A DNA stretch of 64,000 nt from Streptomyces sp. V1I1 (GCF_030817355.1 NZ_JAUSZH010000001.1:6892501-6956500); one strand, 5' to 3'; positions 18,700-28,067 are shown, counted from the first letter of the stretch. Numbers and translations: made by a program. Notes: generated by a model not told the origin, from the letters alone.

Positions 18700-19944
18700 A
18701 TGGCCGACCGGGTCACGGTGATCGGCTGGGACGGATCGCCGCTCACCGCTGCGGCCAGGTCCGCCCTGTCCGCCGCCACCCTGGTGGCAGGAGCGGCCCA
18801 CCACCTGGCCCTCCCCGAGGTGCCCAAGGGCGCCGAGCGCATCCGGCTCGGCAGCGTCGACCTCGCCGCCCGGCGGATCGCGAGCCACCGCGGCAGCGCC
18901 GTCGTCCTCGCCGACGGCGACCCCGGCTTCTTCGGCGTCGTACGCACCCTGCGCGCCCCGGAGCACGGCCTGGAGGTCGAGGTCGTGCCCGCCGTCTCGT
19001 CCGTCGCCACCGCCTTCGCCAGGGCGGCCATGCCGTGGGACGACGCCCAGATCGTCGTCGCCCACCGCCGTACGCTGCGCCGCGCCGTCAATGTGTGCCG
19101 GGCGCACCCCAAGGTCGCCGTCCTCACCTCCCCGGGCGCCGGCCCCGCCGAGCTCGCCCTGCTTCTTGAAGGCGTGCACCGCACCTTCGTCATCTGTGAG
19201 GAACTCGGCACCGACCGTGAGCAGGTCACAGTCATCACCTCCGACAAGGCCGCCGACCACGCCTGGCGCGACCCGAATGTCGTCATCGTCATCGGCGGCG
19301 CGGGGACCCCTGCGGTGCCCGGCGGGGGATGGATCGCGGGCCACGAACCCGGCTTCCCGCCGGCGGTGCGCGGCTGGGCGCTGCCCTCCCAGGAGTACGG
19401 ACAGGCGTACGGACAGTCGTACGGCCAAGGCCTCGGCGAGGGGGAGTCGGTGCAGCTGCGCGCCGCCCAACTGGCCCGTCTCGGCCCCCGCATCGGCGAC
19501 CTGGTGTGGGACATCGGCTCCGGCAGCGGCGCACTCGCGGCGGAGGCGGCCCGCTTCGGCGCCGCGGTCATCGCAGTCGACGCCGAACCGGCCGCCTGCG
19601 CTCGCACCGACGCCACGGCCCGGCACTCGGGAGTCCAGCTCCAAGTCGTCCAGGGCCGGGCGCCGCATGTGCTGGAGCGGCTGCCCGAACCCGATGTCGT
19701 ACGGATCGGGGGCGGGGGAGTGCCCGTGGTGACCGCCTGCGCCGACCGGCGCCCGCAGCGCATCGTGACCCATGCCTCGACCCGGGACGAGGCCGAGGCG
19801 ATCGGCGCGGCACTGGCCGCGGGCGGATACGCGGTGGAGTGCGCACTGCTGCAGTCCGTCGAACTGGACACCGCGGACTGGGCGGAGCGGGAGCGTTCCG
19901 TCGTCTTTCTGCTCTCCGGCAGGCGCTTGGACCGCGCCCCCTGA
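18700..19944 (+). CDS. cobL: Precorrin-6Y C5,15-methyltransferase (decarboxylating)
   Basis: Bifunctional corrin-ring enzyme that methylates C5 and C15 and decarboxylates the acetate chain during cobalamin synthesis. The 414-aa protein joins a CbiE-like tetrapyrrole methylase domain (about 1-195: VTVIGWDGSPLT, VVLADGDPGFFGVVRTL, VEVVPAVSSVATAFAR) to a CbiT-like SAM methyltransferase domain (about 225-414: VWDIGSGSGALAAEAARFGA). The linker has a QEYGQAYGQSYGQG repeat. ATG 18700 follows AAGGGA. It precedes the BluB-CobT gene by 333 bases and cysG lies beyond, a corrin/siroheme cluster. Confidence 0.93.
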   Translation: MADRVTVIGWDGSPLTAAARSALSAATLVAGAAHHLALPEVPKGAERIRLGSVDLAARRIASHRGSAVVLADGDPGFFGVVRTLRAPEHGLEVEVVPAVSSVATAFARAAMPWDDAQIVVAHRRTLRRAVNVCRAHPKVAVLTSPGAGPAELALLLEGVHRTFVICEELGTDREQVTVITSDKAADHAWRDPNVVIVIGGAGTPAVPGGGWIAGHEPGFPPAVRGWALPSQEYGQAYGQSYGQGLGEGESVQLRAAQLARLGPRIGDLVWDIGSGSGALAAEAARFGAAVIAVDAEPAACARTDATARHSGVQLQVVQGRAPHVLERLPEPDVVRIGGGGVPVVTACADRRPQRIVTHASTRDEAEAIGAALAAGGYAVECALLQSVELDTADWAERERSVVFLLSGRRLDRAP

Positions 19945-20277
19945 CCCTGCCGCCGCGCGGCGCGGGGTAGGCTGGCCGATCGTTGTACCGCACCCGGTCG
20001 TTCGTCGCTTCGTTCGTCAATGTCCGGAAAAAGGGGGCGCTTTGGCTCCCATATGTGGTACGTCGGAACCGGGGGAAGCGCAACGTGGCGCAGCCCACAG
20101 CGGACCGTGGCGGATCTCCCTGCCGCGGCGGCGAACGGCCGCGAGAATGCTTGGGGTCCGTGGGTCATCGTGCCGCTCGGCGCACACGCTCGTTCTTGTT
20201 GACGGGCGTCAGGTGTGCCGCGATCGGATGTCCCGGGCGATGGGCGAAGGAGCACAAGCGATGGGCGAGGGGTACGC
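19945..20277 (+). other. 333-base gap before bluB-cobT, no clear gene
   Basis: No convincing gene and no cobalamin-riboswitch core were found. A short frame MSRAMGEGAQAMGEGYA ends with TGA overlapping the ATG of the next gene (ATGA), which would allow coupling if translated. GTTGACGG near 20199 could be part of a promoter. Confidence 0.4.
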
Positions 20278-23200
20278 ATGACTGACACCGGCCAGATCCC
20301 GGGCGAGGGGCTGCCGGAGAACGCAGGCATGGTGGAGCAGCCGGGCATCCCCGCTCCGGGCGCGTACACCTTCCTCGAACCCTCCGAGAACGGTCCGGAA
20401 GAAGACGATCTGCTCCTGATGCCGGGGGCGCAGGGGGCGTGGAGCGACCCGCAGTCGGCGCAGCCCGTACAGCCTGTCCAGCAGGGCCCGGTGGGGCTGG
20501 GGGCCGGCGGTCAGGCTCCGGTGGCGATGCCGGTGCCGGTGGCTCAGACGCCCGGTCCGGAGTACGTCGCAGCTGAGCACCTCGTTCCTCAGCATCTCGT
20601 TTCGGAGCACGCCGTTTCTGAGCACCACGGGTCCGGATCCTTTGTCTCCGAGCCTCATGTCGAGGTGCCCGTGCAGGTGCCCGCGCAGGTACAGGTCCAG
20701 GCGCCCGTTGCCCCGGAGTTCGCGGCTCCGGATCTCGCCGCACCCGCCTTCGCGCAGGAGCAGTTCGCTCCGGCGCAAGAGCCCGTCGTCGAGCCGGTCG
20801 TGCCCGTCCACGACGCGAACGAGTCCGGCGCGAACGAGTCCGGCGCGCACGAAGCCGGGGGCCGTGACTCCGGCTCCGTGGACCTCAGCGCCGCACGCGT
20901 CCCGCCCTCATCGGCCACGCCGACGCCTCCGCCCGCGCGACGCCCGCTGCACATGGGCCCGCCGATGCCCGACAGCACGGGCGGCGTGGTGCGCTCTCTC
21001 GCCGACCGCGGTCCGGCGGGGACGCCACCGCACGCCATGCCCGTACACACTCCCGGGCCGCCCACGGCCGGCCTGGAGTACCTCGACATTCCGCGCGACG
21101 AGGCGGGCGCGGTGCTGCCGGGGCCGCAGCTGGGCGAGATCCCGCCGCAGGCCGGGGCCCCCTGGGACCCGCAGCCTCCGCAGTCCCACACGCCGCAGCC
21201 GGCACCAGCAGAAACGGTCGTCCCAGAGCACACGCCGGTCGCTCCAGTCACACCTGCCGCGCCAGCCACTCCGGAGGTCGCCGAGGCCCATGCCCCGGCA
21301 CCCGAGCCGCAGCCGGAACCAGAGCCGGAGCCGCAGCCGACGCCGGAGCCTTCGGCTGCCGGGCAGTTCGTACCCGTCGAGGGATCGCTCCCCGCCGCGC
21401 CTCACCTGGCGCCGACGCCGGTCGCCGTGATGGTTGAGCCCGCGCCCGAGCCGGAAGCCCAGCCGGAGCCCGAAGCGGTGCCCGAGCCCGAGCCCGTACA
21501 GGAACAGGCGGAAGCGGTCGCCGAGCCCGAGCCCGAGGCGGTCGCGCCCGAGCCCGAGCCCGAGGCCTTCGCGCCCGAGCCCGTGCCCGTGCCCGAGGCG
21601 GTCGTGCCCGTGTCCCTGCCCGCGCCACGCGACGGCGGTGCGGAACTGCTCGCGGAGCCCACCGCCGAGCCCACCGCCGAGCCCGCTGCTGAGGCCGAGC
21701 CTGTCGCGGACCCCGAAATCGTCGAGGTCGTCGAGGTCGTCGCCGAGGTCGTTGAGGTCGCCGAGGAGGTCGTCGTGGCCGAAGAGTCAGTTCCGGCACC
21801 CGAACCGGAGCCCGCACCCGAGCCGCGCGCGGTCGACGGCGCGCCCGCACCCGGGTACGACGACGCCGAGCGCGAGGCCGTACTCCGCGTCATGCGCGAG
21901 CGCCGGGACATCCGCAACGGCTTCCGCAGCGACCCCATCCCGCACGACGTGCTGCTCCGCGTCCTTGAGGCCGCCCACACCGCGCCCAGCGTCGGCCACT
22001 CGCAGCCCTGGGACTTCGTCGTCATCCGCTCCGCCGAGACCCGGCGCACGATGCACGAGCTCGCGCAGCGTCAGCGCGAGGCGTACGCCAAGTCGTTGCC
22101 GAAGGGCCGGGCGAAGCAGTTCAAGGAACTGAAAATCGAGGCGATCCTCGACACCCCGGTGAACATCGTGGTCACCGCCGACCCGACGCGGGGCGGCCGC
22201 CACACGCTGGGTCGGCACACCCAGCCGCAGATGGCCCCGTACTCCTCCGCACTCGCCGTCGAGAACCTGTGGCTCGCCGCCCGCGCCGAAGGCCTCGGCG
22301 TCGGCTGGGTCAGCTTCTTCGACGAGCGCGAGATGGTGCGTGCGCTGGGGCTGCCGGAGCACCTCGAGGCCGTGGCGTATCTCTGCGTGGGTTACGTCGA
22401 CGAGTTCCCGGAGGAGCCCGAGCTGATGCAGGCGGGCTGGTCCAAGCGCCGTCCGCTGTCGTGGGTCGTCCACGAGGAGACGTACGGCCGGCGCGCGCTG
22501 CCCGGCGAGGAGCCGCACGATCTGCTCCAGGAGACCGTCTCCAACATCCGCCCGCTGGACGCGAAGGCGCTCGGCGAGGCGTGGGAGCGGCAGAAGCGGA
22601 TGACCAAGCCGGCGGGCGCGCTCGGCATGCTGGAGATTATCTCCGCGCAGCTGAGCGGCCTGTCCCGGCTGTGCCCGCCGCCGATCCCCGAGCCCGCCGC
22701 GGTCGCGATCTTCGCGGGCGATCACGGGGTGCACGCGCAGGGGGTCACGGCGTGGCCGCAGGAGGTGACGGCCCAGATGGTGGCCAACTTCCTCGGCGGG
22801 GGTGCTGTCTGCAACGCGTTCGCCACGCAGGTGGGCGCGGAGGTCTGCGTGATCGACGTGGGCGTGGCCGGGGACCTGCCCGCCACGCCGGGTCTGCTGC
22901 CGCGCAAGGTCCGGCCGGGTACGGCGGACTTCACGACCGGCCCCGCGCTGACCCGCGAGGAGGTCCTCTCGGCGGTCGAGGTCGGCATCGAGACTGCGCG
23001 GGACCTGGTGGCGGCGGGCAACAAGGCGCTGCTCACCGGCGAGATGGGCATCGCGAACACGACGGTCTCGGCGGCGCTGATCTCCGTCTACACGGGCATC
23101 GACCCGGGTGAGATCACCGGTCGCGGCACGGGCATCAACGACGAGATGCACGCGCGCAAGGTCGACGTGGTACGCCGCGCACTGCAGCTGCACGCGCCGG

Positions 23201-23571
23201 ACCCGGCGGACCCGGTCGGCGTCCTGTCCGCGGTCGGCGGCCTGGAGCACGCGGCGCTGGTCGGCTTCATCCTCGGTGGCGCGTCGCTGCGTACGCCGGT
23301 GGTGCTGGACGGCGTTTCGGCGGGTGCGGCCGCGCTGGTCGCCCGTGCGATCGCCCCCGAGGCGCTGGCGGCCTGCATCGCGGGCCACCGCAGCGCCGAG
23401 CCCGGCCATGTGGCAGCCCTCAACAAGCTGGGCCTGCGCCCGCTGGTCGACCTGGACCTGCGTCTGGGCGAGGGCACGGGTGCGCTGCTGGCGCTGCCGG
23501 TGGTGCAGAGCGCGGCGAGAGCGATGCACGAGGTGGCGACGTTCGACTCGGCGGGCGTGACGGAGAAGTAG
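20278..23571 (+). CDS. BluB-CobT fusion with long low-complexity N-terminus
   Basis: A 1097-aa protein. Residues 1 to about 525 are Pro/Ala/Glu/Val-rich with many PEPEPE-type repeats and look disordered. About 527-735 is a nitroreductase-fold BluB domain (ERRDIRNGFRSDPIPHDVLL, APSVGHSQPWDFVVIRS), which in homologues converts FMNH2 to dimethylbenzimidazole. About 755-1090 is CobT (AGDHGVHAQGVTAWPQEVT, GEMGIANTT, LRLGEGTGA with the catalytic Glu), which joins that base to nicotinate mononucleotide. The fusion would channel the lower ligand of cobalamin. ATG 20278 follows CGAGGGG by six bases. The N-terminus has no family match that I know. Confidence 0.92.
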   Translation: MTDTGQIPGEGLPENAGMVEQPGIPAPGAYTFLEPSENGPEEDDLLLMPGAQGAWSDPQSAQPVQPVQQGPVGLGAGGQAPVAMPVPVAQTPGPEYVAAEHLVPQHLVSEHAVSEHHGSGSFVSEPHVEVPVQVPAQVQVQAPVAPEFAAPDLAAPAFAQEQFAPAQEPVVEPVVPVHDANESGANESGAHEAGGRDSGSVDLSAARVPPSSATPTPPPARRPLHMGPPMPDSTGGVVRSLADRGPAGTPPHAMPVHTPGPPTAGLEYLDIPRDEAGAVLPGPQLGEIPPQAGAPWDPQPPQSHTPQPAPAETVVPEHTPVAPVTPAAPATPEVAEAHAPAPEPQPEPEPEPQPTPEPSAAGQFVPVEGSLPAAPHLAPTPVAVMVEPAPEPEAQPEPEAVPEPEPVQEQAEAVAEPEPEAVAPEPEPEAFAPEPVPVPEAVVPVSLPAPRDGGAELLAEPTAEPTAEPAAEAEPVADPEIVEVVEVVAEVVEVAEEVVVAEESVPAPEPEPAPEPRAVDGAPAPGYDDAEREAVLRVMRERRDIRNGFRSDPIPHDVLLRVLEAAHTAPSVGHSQPWDFVVIRSAETRRTMHELAQRQREAYAKSLPKGRAKQFKELKIEAILDTPVNIVVTADPTRGGRHTLGRHTQPQMAPYSSALAVENLWLAARAEGLGVGWVSFFDEREMVRALGLPEHLEAVAYLCVGYVDEFPEEPELMQAGWSKRRPLSWVVHEETYGRRALPGEEPHDLLQETVSNIRPLDAKALGEAWERQKRMTKPAGALGMLEIISAQLSGLSRLCPPPIPEPAAVAIFAGDHGVHAQGVTAWPQEVTAQMVANFLGGGAVCNAFATQVGAEVCVIDVGVAGDLPATPGLLPRKVRPGTADFTTGPALTREEVLSAVEVGIETARDLVAAGNKALLTGEMGIANTTVSAALISVYTGIDPGEITGRGTGINDEMHARKVDVVRRALQLHAPDPADPVGVLSAVGGLEHAALVGFILGGASLRTPVVLDGVSAGAAALVARAIAPEALAACIAGHRSAEPGHVAALNKLGLRPLVDLDLRLGEGTGALLALPVVQSAARAMHEVATFDSAGVTEK

Positions 23572-23590
23572 CGCGGCGGGGGTGGGGGCA

Positions 23591-23607
23591 GGGGGCACCG
23601 TGCCCCC
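23591..23607 (+). terminator. Possible terminator after bluB-cobT
   Basis: GGGGGCAC and GTGCCCCC form an 8-bp inverted repeat around one base. It is short and loopless in this register, so termination is uncertain. Confidence 0.4.
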
Positions 23608-23721
23608 AACGCCCCCGGCCCGTAAGGTGGGCGCCGGGACTTCACACCCCGCCCCACCAGCCGCTTCATCGCCGCAGCGGCTCCGTACACGCACCACCCC
23701 GCCCGAGGAGCCCGCACCGTC

Positions 23722-24960
23722 ATGGCCGAGCATGCCGAGCACCCTGCCTATCCCGTCGGACTCCGCCTGACCGGACGCCGCGTCGTCGTTCTCGGCGGCG
23801 GCCAGGTCGCCCAGCGCCGGCTCCCCGCGCTCATCGCGGCCGGCGCCGAGATCGTCCTCGTGTCACCGGACGCGACCCCCTCCGTCGAGGCAATGGCCTC
23901 GGCCGGCGAGATCCGCTGGGAGCGGCGTCCGTACGCCGAGGGCGACCTCGCCGACGCCTGGTACGCCCTCATCGCCACCCCCGACGCCGAGGCGAACGAG
24001 CGCGCCTCCGCCGAGGCCGAGCGCACCCGCACCTGGTGCGTACGCTCCGACGACGCGAGCGCCGCCACCGCCTGGACCCCGGCCACCGGGCGGTCCGAGG
24101 GCGTGACCGTCGCGGTGCTGACCGGGCGCGACCCCCGCCGTTCCGCCGCCGTGCGCGACGCCATCGTCGAGGGCCTGCGCGACGGCACGCTCAAGGCCCC
24201 CCACCACCGCACCAGGACCCCCGGCGTCGCCCTCGTCGGCGGCGGTCCCGGCGATCCGGACCTGATCACCGTCCGCGGCCGCCGTCTCCTCGCCGAGGCG
24301 GACGTCGTCATCGCCGACCGCCTCGGCCCGCGCGACCTCCTCGACGAACTCCCGCCTCACGTCGAGGTGATCGACGCCGCGAAGATCCCGTACGGCCGTT
24401 ACATGGCCCAGGAGGCCATCAACAACGCCCTGATCGAGCACGCGAGGGCGGGCAAGGCGGTCGTACGCCTCAAGGGCGGCGACCCCTTCGTCTTCGGCCG
24501 TGGCATGGAGGAGGCCGAAGCCCTCGCCGAGGCCGGCATTCCGTGCACGGTCGTCCCCGGCATCTCCAGTTCCATCAGCGTCCCCGGCGCTGTCGGCATC
24601 CCGGTCACCCACCGCGGTGTCGCGCATGAGTTCACGGTGGTCAGCGGCCATGTCGCCCCCGACGACGAGCGTTCGCTGGTCGACTGGGCATCCCTCGCGC
24701 GGCTCCGCGGCACGCTCGTCGTCCTGATGGGAGTCGACAAGATCGGCGCGATCGCGCAGACCCTCGTCGCCCACGGCAAGAGCCCCGAGACCCCGGTGGC
24801 CCTGGTCCAGGAGGGCACCACGGCGGCCCAGCGCCGCGTCGACGCGACCCTGGCGACCGTGGCCGAGACAGTGCGGGCCGAGGACGTACGCCCGCCGGCG
24901 GTCATTGTGATCGGCGAAGTCGTCACCGTCGGCCCGCAGTCTGCACGGCGCAACGCGTAG
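23722..24960 (+). CDS. cysG: Siroheme synthase / uroporphyrinogen-III C-methyltransferase
   Basis: Two-domain enzyme of 412 aa feeding siroheme and cobalamin. The N-terminal precorrin-2 dehydrogenase part (about 1-160) has an NAD motif VVVLGGGQVAQRRL. The C-terminal SUMT domain (about 165-405) has VALVGGGPGDPDLITVRG, VIADRLGPRDLL, VVRLKGGDPFVFGRG and VVPGISSSISVPGAVGIPVT. The ferrochelatase step may rest in the N-terminal part as in CysG. ATG 23722 follows GAGGAGCCCGCACCGTC. It sits downstream of bluB-cobT with the rest of the corrin genes. Confidence 0.95.
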   Translation: MAEHAEHPAYPVGLRLTGRRVVVLGGGQVAQRRLPALIAAGAEIVLVSPDATPSVEAMASAGEIRWERRPYAEGDLADAWYALIATPDAEANERASAEAERTRTWCVRSDDASAATAWTPATGRSEGVTVAVLTGRDPRRSAAVRDAIVEGLRDGTLKAPHHRTRTPGVALVGGGPGDPDLITVRGRRLLAEADVVIADRLGPRDLLDELPPHVEVIDAAKIPYGRYMAQEAINNALIEHARAGKAVVRLKGGDPFVFGRGMEEAEALAEAGIPCTVVPGISSSISVPGAVGIPVTHRGVAHEFTVVSGHVAPDDERSLVDWASLARLRGTLVVLMGVDKIGAIAQTLVAHGKSPETPVALVQEGTTAAQRRVDATLATVAETVRAEDVRPPAVIVIGEVVTVGPQSARRNA

Positions 24961-25030
24961 CGCGTAACCGCCAGTAACAGACCTGCGCCCAGCCGTTGGC
25001 ACCGCACCCCGGAGAAGGCAGTATCGCCCT

Positions 25031-25849
25031 GTGGCTGATCTCATCACTGTCGAGGACCCCGACGACCCGCGCCTGCGCGACTACACGGGCCTGACCGACG
25101 TCGAGCTGCGGCGCAAGCGCGAGCCCGCGGAAGGCCTGTTCATCGCCGAGGGCGAAAAGGTCATCCGACGGGCCAAGGACGCCGGTTACGCGATGCGGTC
25201 GATGCTGCTCTCCGCCAAGTGGGTCGACGTCATGCGCGACGTCATCGACGAGCTCCCGGCCCCCGTGTACGCGGTGAGCCCCGAGCTCGCCGAACGCGTC
25301 ACCGGCTACCACGTGCACCGCGGCGCGCTCGCCTCCATGCAGCGCAAACCCCTCCCGACGGCTGACGATCTCCTCCAGTCGGCCCGTCGCGTGGTCGTCA
25401 TGGAGGCGGTCAACGACCACACCAACATCGGCGCGATCTTCCGCAGCGCCGCCGCCCTCGGCATGGACGCGGTGCTGCTCTCGCCGGACTGCGCGGACCC
25501 GCTCTACCGCCGGTCCGTAAAGGTCTCCATGGGCGCGGTCTTCTCCGTCCCGTACGCCCGCCTCGAATCGTGGCCGAGGGGCCTGGAATCCGTACGGGAA
25601 GCGGGCTTCAAGCTGCTCGCCCTCACCCCCGACGAGAAGGCGGCCGCGATCGACGAGGCGGCCCCGCACCGGCTCGACCGGGTCGCGCTGATGCTCGGCG
25701 CGGAGGGCGACGGGCTCTCCACCCAGGCGCTCGTCGCCGCCGACGAGTGGGTGCGCATCCCGATGGCGCACGGAGTGGACTCGCTCAATGTGGGCGCCGC
25801 GGCGGCGGTCGCCTTCTACGCGGTGGCGACCGGCCGCCCGCAGTCCTGA
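25031..25849 (+). CDS. SpoU/TrmH-family RNA 2'-O-methyltransferase
   Basis: SAM-dependent methylation of ribose in rRNA or tRNA by a SPOUT knot enzyme, 272 aa. An N-terminal substrate-binding domain (about 1-110, EGLFIAEGEKVIRRA) precedes the catalytic knot: motif 1 EAVNDHTNIGAIFRSAAALG, motif 2 LMLGAEGDGLS and motif 3 IPMAHGVDSLNVGAAAAVAF. Target nucleotide cannot be told. Start GTG 25031. It follows cysG by 70 bases and converges with the kinase gene, ten bases apart. Confidence 0.93.
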   Translation: MADLITVEDPDDPRLRDYTGLTDVELRRKREPAEGLFIAEGEKVIRRAKDAGYAMRSMLLSAKWVDVMRDVIDELPAPVYAVSPELAERVTGYHVHRGALASMQRKPLPTADDLLQSARRVVVMEAVNDHTNIGAIFRSAAALGMDAVLLSPDCADPLYRRSVKVSMGAVFSVPYARLESWPRGLESVREAGFKLLALTPDEKAAAIDEAAPHRLDRVALMLGAEGDGLSTQALVAADEWVRIPMAHGVDSLNVGAAAAVAFYAVATGRPQS

Positions 25850-25859
25850 GCCCGGCCGA

Positions 25860-27056
25860 CTACAGCTGCTGGGCCGCCGCGATCCCCAGGGCTACGATCA
25901 GCGTCACCACGAAGAAGACGATGATGCGCTGCCGCAGCAGCCGCGGGTTGGCGGGCCGTCGGCCGGTCGAAGTCGTGCGGACGCCGGGCCTGGTGCCCTG
26001 ACGGCCGTTCGTACGCGAGGTGTTGCGGGAGGTGTTGCGGGAGGTGTTGCGCGGCGCCTGGGGGCGGGTGCCACCGGTGCGCGACGGCTGCGGGCGCGGC
26101 GCGGACGTGCCCGCCGTACGCCGCTCCGTGCGTTCCGTCCGCGCCGCGCGTTCCGTCCGCTCCGTATAGCGCGAGGTCGGACGGTCCTGCTCGATGCGCT
26201 CACGCTGGGCCGGCGGCCGGGCCTCAGACAGCCCCTGGGCCTCCCGTGCCGCGATCTCCTTGAGCCGCATTGACAGTTGCAGCGTGCTCGGGCGCTCCTC
26301 GGGGTCCTTCGCCAGACAGGCCCGGACGAGCGGAGCGAGCGCGTCCGGGACTCCGTACAGCTGCGGCTCCTCGTGCACCACCCGGTACAGCATGACCTCC
26401 GAACTGCCGTGTCCGAAGGGCGAGTCGGCAGTCGCAGCGTACGCGAGCGTCGCGCCCAGCGCGAAGACGTCCGTGGCCGGGGTGACCGCAGCGCCGCGCA
26501 CCTGCTCCGGCGCGAGGAAACCGGGCGAGCCCACCGCAGTGCCGACATGTGTCAGCGTGCTCGCGCCCGTCGCCCAGGCGATGCCGAAGTCGATGATCCG
26601 GGGGCCCTTGGGGGAGAGCAGGATGTTCGACGGCTTCAGATCCCGGTGCACGACACCGGCCTCGTGCACCGCGACCAGGCCCTCGGCGAGCGCAGCGCCG
26701 ATCGCGGCCACCTCGGCGGCCAGCAGGGTGCCGTCCTCGGCGACCTTGTCGTGCAGGGAGGGACCGGGGACGTACTGGGTGGCGAACCACGGGCGGTCCG
26801 CCTCGAGATCGGCGGCCACCAGCCGTGCCGTACAGCCGCCGCGGATCCGCCGAGCGGCGGACACCTCGCGCGCGAACCGCGACCTGAACTCCTGGTCCTC
26901 CGCCAGATCCGGCCGGATCACCTTCAGCGCGACGCGCTGCCCGCGGCGGTCGGAGCCCAGGTAGACGACGCCCATGCCACCCGCACCGAGCCGCCGGTGA
27001 AGCCTGAACGAGCCGACGACACGCGGATCCTCGCGCCGGAGCCGCATCATCGCCAT
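25860..27056 (-). CDS. Tail-anchored Ser/Thr protein kinase (Hanks type)
   Basis: Signalling kinase of 398 aa. The kinase domain fills residues 15-275: Gly-loop GAGGMG with Lys45, HRDLKPSN (catalytic Asp139), DFG at 156-158 and activation segment GTAVGSPGFLAPEQ. A basic, low-complexity linker (about 290-370) contains ERTERAARTERTERR and three tandem RNTS units. A single membrane helix (about 376-394, IIVFFVVTLIVALGIAAA) ends the protein, so no extracellular sensor exists and it is tail-anchored. Substrates unknown. It is divergent from a small conserved gene. Confidence 0.93.
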   Translation of the reverse strand: MAMMRLRREDPRVVGSFRLHRRLGAGGMGVVYLGSDRRGQRVALKVIRPDLAEDQEFRSRFAREVSAARRIRGGCTARLVAADLEADRPWFATQYVPGPSLHDKVAEDGTLLAAEVAAIGAALAEGLVAVHEAGVVHRDLKPSNILLSPKGPRIIDFGIAWATGASTLTHVGTAVGSPGFLAPEQVRGAAVTPATDVFALGATLAYAATADSPFGHGSSEVMLYRVVHEEPQLYGVPDALAPLVRACLAKDPEERPSTLQLSMRLKEIAAREAQGLSEARPPAQRERIEQDRPTSRYTERTERAARTERTERRTAGTSAPRPQPSRTGGTRPQAPRNTSRNTSRNTSRTNGRQGTRPGVRTTSTGRRPANPRLLRQRIIVFFVVTLIVALGIAAAQQL

Positions 27057-27288
27057 GTCCGTCCCCTACCTACGGTGGGGAGACCCCACCCCCGCTGCCA
27101 CGGTCGTCCGTTTGACGTGGCACAGCTTACGTACCCCTGCCCCGGTGTGCTCATAGGCCGCGCCCTCACGGCCCGATCGATTGTCAGTGCCGGGTGGGAA
27201 ACTTGAAGAGTGGTCAGGGGATGGCAGATCCGTCGCCCCGGGCCCGTGCGAGATCTCAAAGGTCCGTCGCAGAAGGGGGATTGGATCA

Positions 27289-27546
27289 GTGAAGGGTGAC
27301 CGCGTGGAGATAGTCGTGGACGCTGGAGACACGACTCGTACGTACGAAGTGGTGGCAAGCCGGGCGGGTCGCAGGGTCGAGACGGCGGTGCGCAGGGGGG
27401 TGGTGGAAGTGAGCGAAGTCACCCGCAGCGGCGGGGTGGTGCGGACGGCCCGCTTCATGGCCACCCGGGTGCTGGCGCTGGTCGAGCAGCCGGTACCGCG
27501 TGAGGACTCCTCGGAGCGTCCCCTCCGGGAAGACCCCAAGGCCTAG
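27289..27546 (+). CDS. Small conserved hypothetical protein, beta-rich
   Basis: An 85-aa protein beginning VKGDRVEIVVDAGDTTRTYE, rich in Val, Thr and Arg with alternating hydrophobic residues that suggest a beta-barrel, for example RVETAVRRGVVEVSEVTRSG. Start GTG 27289 is preceded by AGAAGGGGGA. The basic charge would allow nucleic-acid binding but nothing proves it. It is divergent from the kinase gene, and could share a regulatory region with it. I recognise only that such small proteins are common in streptomycetes. Confidence 0.7.
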   Translation: MKGDRVEIVVDAGDTTRTYEVVASRAGRRVETAVRRGVVEVSEVTRSGGVVRTARFMATRVLALVEQPVPREDSSERPLREDPKA

Positions 27547-27734
27547 GCCGACGTCTCCACCCAGGGGAGTACGTCGCTGGGTGGTGGCTCATCCTCCGGG
27601 AGGCCCGGCAATCGGTACGCGGGCATGACGACCGGGCCTTGTCGCTTCCCTAATCTTGAAGTCAAGCGGCGGGTGCAGCACTCGTCCCCCGAGGTCAGAC
27701 ACCCGCCGCTGCCCATACGAACAGGAGAGGGACC

Positions 27735-27941
27735 ATGGCGGACACGGTATCGCGGACCATCATCCGCACGCAGGGACGCAAGGCATTCGCCGCGTTCGGC
27801 GGCCGTCCGTCAGGCAGGCGCCACCCGTTGGTGGCGACGGCCATGGTCCTTCCTCTGGCGGCACTGCTTGTGGTCGCCTTCGGCGGCTGGGAAGCGGTGG
27901 TCACACAAGCGTCGTCCGTGGGCGTGATGCTGGGGCGCTGA
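27735..27941 (+). CDS. Small single-helix membrane protein
   Basis: A 68-aa protein: a basic N-terminal part (RTIIRTQGRKAFAAFGGRPS then GRRHP) followed by one membrane helix (LVATAMVLPLAALLVVAFGG) and a short C-terminus. ATG 27735 follows AGGAGAGGG, a strong ribosome site, which with codon bias supports reality. No family recognised. Followed by a terminator hairpin at 28031-28060. Confidence 0.7.
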   Translation: MADTVSRTIIRTQGRKAFAAFGGRPSGRRHPLVATAMVLPLAALLVVAFGGWEAVVTQASSVGVMLGR

Positions 27942-28030
27942 GCGGCGCTCCGGGCCCGGAAGAGCGGTCCGGGACGGGGACATCCGGCCAACAACCCCGT
28001 GGGGACGGGGGTGCGGCGGACGGCAGCGTT

Positions 28031-28060
28031 TGGCCGGTCAGCTGGGGAGCTGACCGGCCA
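28031..28060 (+). terminator. Terminator after small membrane protein gene
   Basis: TGGCCGGTCAGCT (28031-28043) pairs perfectly with AGCTGACCGGCCA (28048-28060), loop GGGG. No T-tract follows, as is common in this organism group. Confidence 0.85.
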
Positions 28061-28067
28061 TCGCGCT

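Noticed and set aside
19945..20277. Cobalamin riboswitch before bluB-cobT
   Set aside because: No B12-box-like conserved core was found.
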